DNA from: Clostridia bacterium
Lineage (GTDB): Bacteria; Bacillota; Clostridia; Christensenellales; Aristaeellaceae
NCBI GenBank assembly: GCA_017534885.1
Contig: JAFXVR010000059.1
Coordinates: forward strand, 1 to 45,412
Reading direction: 5' to 3'
Length of the DNA: 45,412 bases
The notes below the pieces were generated by a model. It had not been told where the DNA came from. It saw only the letters and a program-made list of their open reading frames with translations, and did not search any database. Positions 42,045-45,412 of this stretch are shown here, in pieces. How positions within the stretch are numbered: the stretch's first letter is position 1; each line of letters begins with the position of its first letter. The position numbers and the translations under genes are program-made.

Positions 42045-43429
42045 TGCAGCACCGCCTCCTCTGCCTTTTCCTTTGCGCCGCTGAAGACGCGGTCGTCGAT
42101 CAGGTTGTTTTCCCTCGCCACCACCACCGTGGCGATGGCGGCGGAGGAAACGTTGTTCGTGGTCCGGATCATGTCGGAGATGGTGTTGATGGGCTGCATC
42201 AGGATCACCGCGCCGATGGGCAGGCCGATGGCGCTGAAGAGGCCGATGGCGGAGACCACCGCGATGCCCGGAACCCCGGCGCTGCCCACGGAGAGCAGCA
42301 GGGTGACCAGGCCCAGCTGAACCAGCTCCGCCGCGCCCCACGGGAGACCCACGGCGTGGACATAGAAGAGTACCAGCAGCACCGTCCAGATGCAGGTGCA
42401 GCCCGGCATGCCGATGGTGGTGCCCAGCGAGGCCGTGAAGTTCGCCACTTCCTCCGATACGCCGATGTCATCCTTCAGCGCCCGCACGTTCACCGGCAGC
42501 GTCCCGATGCTGGATTGGGTGGTGAACGCGGTCACCTGAGCGGGCAAAATCTTCCGGAAGAACCGGACCGGCGAGAGCTTCGCGGCGAAGCGGACGATCA
42601 GGCCGCCGGCGACCCAGGTGTGGACGATGCACACGGCGTAGATCAGGGCCATCAGCGCCAGCAGCTGCAGCATGTTCTGCCAGCTGTTCAGGAGTTTGCC
42701 CGCGGACACAGCGATCAGGCACAGCACCGCGTAGGGCGTCTGATGGATCAGCACCCGCAGAATCTTGAAGACCACCTTCCGCGCCGCCTCGGCGAAATCG
42801 GCGAAGGGCTTCACCTTCTCTTCGCCCTGCTTGCGCGCCACCGAGAGATACGCGGCCGCGACGGCCACACCCGCGATGATGATGGCCGGCACGTTGTTCC
42901 CGGCGATATCTCCGACTACGTTGGAAGGCAGGAGATCCATCAGCACCTGGTCGAAGGGCCGGGTGAGACCGGCATAGGCACTGACCGTTCCGGCGTCCAG
43001 CCCGCCGAGATTCTCAAACACGCTGCCTGCGCCGCGTCCGATTTGCGTCAGTTCAGCCGCGGCGATGCTGAGCACGATGGCGGTCGCCGCCTGGAACATG
43101 AGCCAGAAGACGCTCCGCAGCCCGACCTTCCGGACATCCGCCCTTCCGTGCAGCCTGATGAAGCCCGAGACGATGGACAGCAGGATCACCGGCGCCACCA
43201 TCAGCATCAGCAGGCGGACATAGACTTTCCCGAGAAAGTCCACCCACTTGAGCCAGGCGTTGTCCTCCGACGCGAAGAGCACGCCGATCCCGATGCCCAG
43301 AACCAGGGCGATCAGGATGACAGGCGTCCAGCCAAGCTTTTTGGACAGGATGCTGATCAGGACAAATGCGATCAGCGTCACGGCCAATGCCAGATAAGGC
43401 ATCCAGTGAATCTTGAGCAGGAACTCCAT
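42041..43429 (-). CDS. Cation:dicarboxylate-family symporter, TcyP-like L-cystine transporter candidate
   Basis: A 462-residue membrane protein of the DAACS family. ATG 43429 has AGAAGG 7 nt upstream. The family's re-entrant hairpins are visible as TAFTTQSSIGTLPVN and VGSAGVPGIAVVSAIG, with NFTASLGTTIGMPGC and the TM8-like MQPINTISDMIRTTNNV substrate/ion site. Length and the N-terminal architecture match TcyP-type cystine symporters (about 463 residues) rather than glutamate GltP proteins (about 420-430). The cysteine-rich leader peptide immediately upstream and the metY gene before it support a cystine or sulfur amino acid substrate. Other dicarboxylates remain possible. Confidence 0.88.
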   Translation of the reverse strand: MEFLLKIHWMPYLALAVTLIAFVLISILSKKLGWTPVILIALVLGIGIGVLFASEDNAWLKWVDFLGKVYVRLLMLMVAPVILLSIVSGFIRLHGRADVRKVGLRSVFWLMFQAATAIVLSIAAAELTQIGRGAGSVFENLGGLDAGTVSAYAGLTRPFDQVLMDLLPSNVVGDIAGNNVPAIIIAGVAVAAAYLSVARKQGEEKVKPFADFAEAARKVVFKILRVLIHQTPYAVLCLIAVSAGKLLNSWQNMLQLLALMALIYAVCIVHTWVAGGLIVRFAAKLSPVRFFRKILPAQVTAFTTQSSIGTLPVNVRALKDDIGVSEEVANFTASLGTTIGMPGCTCIWTVLLVLFYVHAVGLPWGAAELVQLGLVTLLLSVGSAGVPGIAVVSAIGLFSAIGLPIGAVILMQPINTISDMIRTTNNVSSAAIATVVVARENNLIDDRVFSGAKEKAEEAVLQ

Positions 43430-43460
43430 ATTGAGCCTTCTTTCGTTGCGAGATGATACA

Positions 43461-43486
43461 GAAAACGGCACCCGTGCGGATGCCGT
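43461..43486 (-). terminator. Terminator in the symporter leader (attenuator 2)
   Basis: On the minus strand ACGGCATCC (43478-43486) pairs with GGGTGCCGT (43465-43473) over 9 bp with one G-U pair, followed by TTTCTGT. It lies between the Cys-rich leader ORF and the symporter ribosome site. Alternative partners of the 5' arm are GCGGATG inside the leader ORF (43565-43571) and TGCGGCTGATG at its end (43509-43519). Confidence 0.75.
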
Positions 43487-43510
43487 CGATGCTGTCACAG
43501 GGAGACCCCA

Positions 43511-43585
43511 TCAGCCGCAGACATGCGCACACCAGCAGAGCTGCCCGAAGCAGCCCGTCTTACACATCCGCTGACACGTTTTCAT
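43511..43585 (-). CDS. Cys-rich leader peptide of the symporter
   Basis: A 24-codon ORF with AAGGAG 8 nt upstream of ATG 43585. It holds six cysteine codons (MKTCQRMCKTGC, then CWC and HVC), ending GGC TGA. It starts 50 bp after the metY stop and ends 25 bp before the 5' arm of an intrinsic terminator. Ribosome stalling at Cys codons when charged cysteinyl-tRNA is scarce would be expected to favour readthrough into the cystine symporter gene. Cys-rich upstream ORFs with this role are known in mycobacteria. A small metal-binding peptide is the alternative, but the terminator context favours a leader. Confidence 0.72.
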   Translation of the reverse strand: MKTCQRMCKTGCFGQLCWCAHVCG

Positions 43586-43635
43586 GTGCGGTTCTCCTTT
43601 CATTGTGATGCTTTGGGGGAATGGGGGGAATGGCC

Positions 43636-44940
43636 TCACCGGACGGCTTCAAAGGCGGCGTCCAGCGCGGCGATCAGGTCGTTCGCGTTCTCCGTGCCGA
43701 TGGAAAGGCGGATCGTGTTCGGTTTGATGCCCTGATCCAGCAGCTCCTCGTCCGTCAGCTGGCTGTGGGTGGTGGTGTAGGGATGAATGACCAGGGATTT
43801 CACATCCGCCACATTGGCCAGCAGGGAGAAAATCGCCAGGTTGTCGATGAATTTTTTGGCGGTATCGCTGCCGCCCCTGATCTCAAAGGTGAAGATGCTG
43901 CCGCCGCCATTCGGGAAGTACTTCTTGTACAGCGCGTGGCTGGGCTCCGAGGGCAGCGACGGGTGATGCACCGCCTCCACCTGCGGGTGTTTCGAGAGGT
44001 AATCCACGATCTTCAGCGCGTTCTCCACATGGCGCTCCACCCGGAGGGACAGGGTTTCCAGCCCCTGGAGGAAGAGGAAGGCGTGGAAGGGAGAGAGCGT
44101 GGAACCGGTGTCCCGCAGCAGGATGGCGCGGATGTAGGTGACAAAGGCCGCCGGGCCCACCGCATCATAGAAGGAAACGCCGTGGTAGCTGGGATTGGGA
44201 TCGCTGATCCAGGGATATTTGCCGCCGGCCTTCCAGTCGAACTTGCCGCCCTCAATAATCACGCCGCCGATGGCTGTGCCGTGGCCGCCGATGAACTTGG
44301 TGGCGGAGTGCACCACGATGTCCGCGCCCCATTCCAGCGGCCGCACGAGATAGGGTGTCGCGAAGGTGGAGTCGACGACCAGCGGAATGCCGTGCCTGTG
44401 GGCGATCTTTGCGATCTCTTCAATGTCCACAATGTTGCTGTTTGGGTTGCCCAGGGTCTCGATGAAGATGGCCTTGGTGTTTTCTTGAATCGCCGCCTCG
44501 AAGCCGCCCTCCGCATCCGGGTCGACGAAGGTGGTGGTGATCCCGGTGGTCAGCGGCAGGGTGTGCGCCAGCAGGTTGAAGGTGCCGCCGTAGATCGTCT
44601 TGGAGGCGACGATGTGCTCGCCGGCTTTGGCCAGCGCCTGGAAGGTGTAGGTGATGGCCGCCGCGCCGGAAGCCGCCGCCAGCGCCGCGCTGCCGTTTTC
44701 CAGCGAAGCGATCCGGGCTTCAAACACGCTCTGGGTGGGGTTGGTCAGCCGGCCATAAATGTTGCCCGCGTCCCGCAGCCCGAAGCGGTCGGCGGCGTGG
44801 TCGCTGTTGTGGAACACATAGGAGGTTGTCGCGTAAATCGGAACGGCGCGGGCGTCGGTCACCGGGTCGGCCTGTTCCTGGCCGATGTGGAGCTGACGGG
44901 TTTCAAAGGACCAGTTGGCGGAATTCTTGATATCAGACAT
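43636..44940 (-). CDS. metY: O-acetylhomoserine aminocarboxypropyltransferase (sulfhydrylase), MetY family
   Basis: A 434-residue cytoplasmic PLP enzyme of the Cys/Met metabolism family, with AAGGAG 8 nt before the ATG. The N-terminus ETRQLHIGQEQADPVTDARAVPIYATTSYVF and YGRLTNPTQSVFE are diagnostic of the O-acetylhomoserine type. The PLP lysine is Lys215 in HSATKFIGGHG, and the C-terminus has FSLLANVADVKSLVIHP and DQGIKPNTIRLSIGTENANDL. It makes homocysteine from O-acetylhomoserine and sulfide, and some members also make cysteine from O-acetylserine. It is the first gene of the operon, downstream of a Met/Cys-rich leader attenuator. Confidence 0.95.
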   Translation of the reverse strand: MSDIKNSANWSFETRQLHIGQEQADPVTDARAVPIYATTSYVFHNSDHAADRFGLRDAGNIYGRLTNPTQSVFEARIASLENGSAALAAASGAAAITYTFQALAKAGEHIVASKTIYGGTFNLLAHTLPLTTGITTTFVDPDAEGGFEAAIQENTKAIFIETLGNPNSNIVDIEEIAKIAHRHGIPLVVDSTFATPYLVRPLEWGADIVVHSATKFIGGHGTAIGGVIIEGGKFDWKAGGKYPWISDPNPSYHGVSFYDAVGPAAFVTYIRAILLRDTGSTLSPFHAFLFLQGLETLSLRVERHVENALKIVDYLSKHPQVEAVHHPSLPSEPSHALYKKYFPNGGGSIFTFEIRGGSDTAKKFIDNLAIFSLLANVADVKSLVIHPYTTTHSQLTDEELLDQGIKPNTIRLSIGTENANDLIAALDAAFEAVR

Positions 44941-44994
44941 AACTCTTTCTCCTTTTCTGATCTTTTCATCGGGTCAGGACTTCAGCCTGCCCAT

Positions 44995-45041
44995 AAAGAA
45001 AGCGTCCGCATGATCCGGCCTCTGCCTTCACCTGCGGACGC
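44995..45041 (-). terminator. Terminator in the metY leader (attenuator 1)
   Basis: On the minus strand GCGTCCGCA (45033-45041) pairs with TGCGGACGC (45002-45010) over 9 perfect bp, followed by TTTCTTT. It lies 40 bp before the metY ribosome site. Confidence 0.85.
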
Positions 45042-45086
45042 ATCCCCCGCAAATCAGCAAAAGCAGGTGCGTACAGCCCCTGCTTT
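45029..45086 (-). promoter_or_regulatory. Alternative (anti-terminator and 1:2) stems of the metY attenuator
   Basis: In transcript order, AAAGCAGG (45079-45086) can pair with CCTGCTTT (45060-45067). The overlapping CACCTGC (45063-45069) can instead pair with GCAGGTG (45029-45035), which takes three bases of the terminator's 5' arm. This is the classical 1:2 / 2:3 / 3:4 layout of amino-acid attenuators, placed directly after the leader ORF. Confidence 0.7.
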
Positions 45087-45106
45087 CATCAACGGTCACA
45101 ATCCGT

Positions 45107-45190
45107 TTATGTATGCAAAGAGGGCATGGACGCCGGCCGGCACATGCACATCTGACACATACACATCCGCATCTGGAACCTCGTCACCAT
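45107..45190 (-). CDS. Met/Cys-rich leader peptide of metY
   Basis: A 27-codon ORF with AAGGAG 5 nt before ATG 45190, about 20 nt from the predicted transcription start. It contains seven Met and four Cys codons. The core MRMCMCQMCMC alternates the two amino acids that the downstream enzyme makes or feeds. It stops at TAA 45107, 21 nt before the first stem of the attenuator. The predicted logic is that low charged tRNA-Met or tRNA-Cys stalls the ribosome in the core and lets the antiterminator form. I know no described leader with this alternating pattern. Confidence 0.8.
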   Translation of the reverse strand: MVTRFQMRMCMCQMCMCRPASMPSLHT

Positions 45191-45217
45191 GACCACTCCT
45201 TTCGTGAGAATGTGCGC

Positions 45218-45246
45218 ATTGTACATCAGAATGTCTATTTTGTCAA
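45218..45246 (-). promoter_or_regulatory. Promoter of the sulfur amino acid operon
   Basis: On the minus strand TTGACA (45241-45246), a 17-bp spacer and TACAAT (45218-45223) lie just upstream of the leader peptide. Confidence 0.88.
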
Positions 45247-45251
45247 TAGAC
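45233..45251. promoter_or_regulatory. Operator-like palindrome over the metY -35 box
   Basis: GTCTATT (45233-45239) and AATAGAC (45245-45251) form a perfect 7-bp inverted repeat with a 5-bp centre covering the -35 box. TTGCAAATTGCAA lies further upstream. It is a candidate site for a repressor such as an Rrf2/CymR-type protein. Confidence 0.6.
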
Positions 45252-45332
45252 AAATTGTATTTGGTTTGTATTTTGCAAATTGCAAGTTTAATTGACGCAG
45301 GTCATACAGGGATGCGAAGGGGCAGTACTGGG

Positions 45333-45389
45333 GATTTGGTTCAGCCATGAAGGAGGGGCGTAGCCCCGACGGAATGGCTGAACCAAATC
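45333..45389. repeat. Perfect 16-bp inverted repeat with nested hairpin
   Basis: GATTTGGTTCAGCCAT (45333-45348) and its exact complement (45374-45389) enclose an inner GGGGC-GTA-GCCCC hairpin (45355-45367). There is no T tract, so it is not a standard terminator. It may be a palindromic repeat element or the end of a structured RNA. The rest of 45252-45412 shows no gene. Confidence 0.75.
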
Positions 45390-45412
45390 GCGCGCCAGGA
45401 ACCCTCAGGCAG

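Noticed and set aside
44941..45246. SAM riboswitch or T-box upstream of metY
   Set aside because: I could not find the T-box consensus (AGGGTGGnACCGCG type) or a SAM-I-like core. The short leader with a Met/Cys ORF and three alternative stems explains the region better.

Overview
The window looks like chromosomal DNA of a GC-rich, gut- or rumen-type Gram-positive anaerobe of the Clostridia. Support: AAGGAGG-type ribosome sites, sigma-A promoters with 17-bp spacers, intrinsic terminators, an ABC sugar importer with GH2/GH3/GH9 glycosidases, and very large secreted proteins with DUF6273, InlB-like and BspA-like LRR modules. No rRNA or tRNA gene was seen, so the genus is not named.

Region 1 (1-14,990) is a surface-protein and recombination zone. 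A serine recombinase tail opens the window, followed by a 2355-residue secreted repeat protein on the minus strand. Next come a second broken copy of the recombinase tail, broken and intact RHS-repeat sequence ending in an AT-rich C-terminal tip, a DUF6273 protein and a secreted BMP-domain protein with tandem repeats. Direct copies of one recombinase / promoter / RHS junction lie on both sides of the giant gene.

Region 2 (about 15,000-21,900) is a mobile-element graveyard. It holds IS66 tails, an apparent IS21-type end, a recombinase N-terminal scrap, two 21-bp repeat arrays and the remains of a siphophage tail module. The tail module is split by an MFS efflux gene that has its own promoter, leader-peptide attenuator and terminator, like a phage moron. 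A GH3 (auxin-type) acyl-amido-synthetase gene broken by one TGA follows.

Region 3 (21,913-38,890) is catabolic. A minus-strand GH3 glycosidase and a plus-strand YheO/DauR-like regulator share back-to-back consensus promoters. The regulator is followed by a D-threonine aldolase / D-serine dehydratase-like PLP enzyme. A separate promoter then drives a long operon: sugar-binding protein, two permeases, GH2 beta-mannosidase-like enzyme, N-acyl-D-amino-acid deacylase, RidA, GH9-like enzyme, SIS isomerase/deaminase-like protein and an N-acetylglucosamine-kinase-like ATPase. Together they suggest use of an amino-sugar-containing glycan or conjugate alongside D-amino acids.

Region 4 (38,900-45,412) holds an Rrf2 regulator and, on the minus strand, a sulfur amino acid operon. 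The order is promoter, Met/Cys-rich leader peptide with attenuator, metY-like gene, a second Cys-rich leader peptide with terminator, cystine-type symporter, small membrane-anchored protein, secreted tandem thioredoxin-like protein and ECF S-component. The two serial leader-peptide attenuators, neither with an ORF longer than 27 codons, are the most interesting candidate for an undescribed system here.
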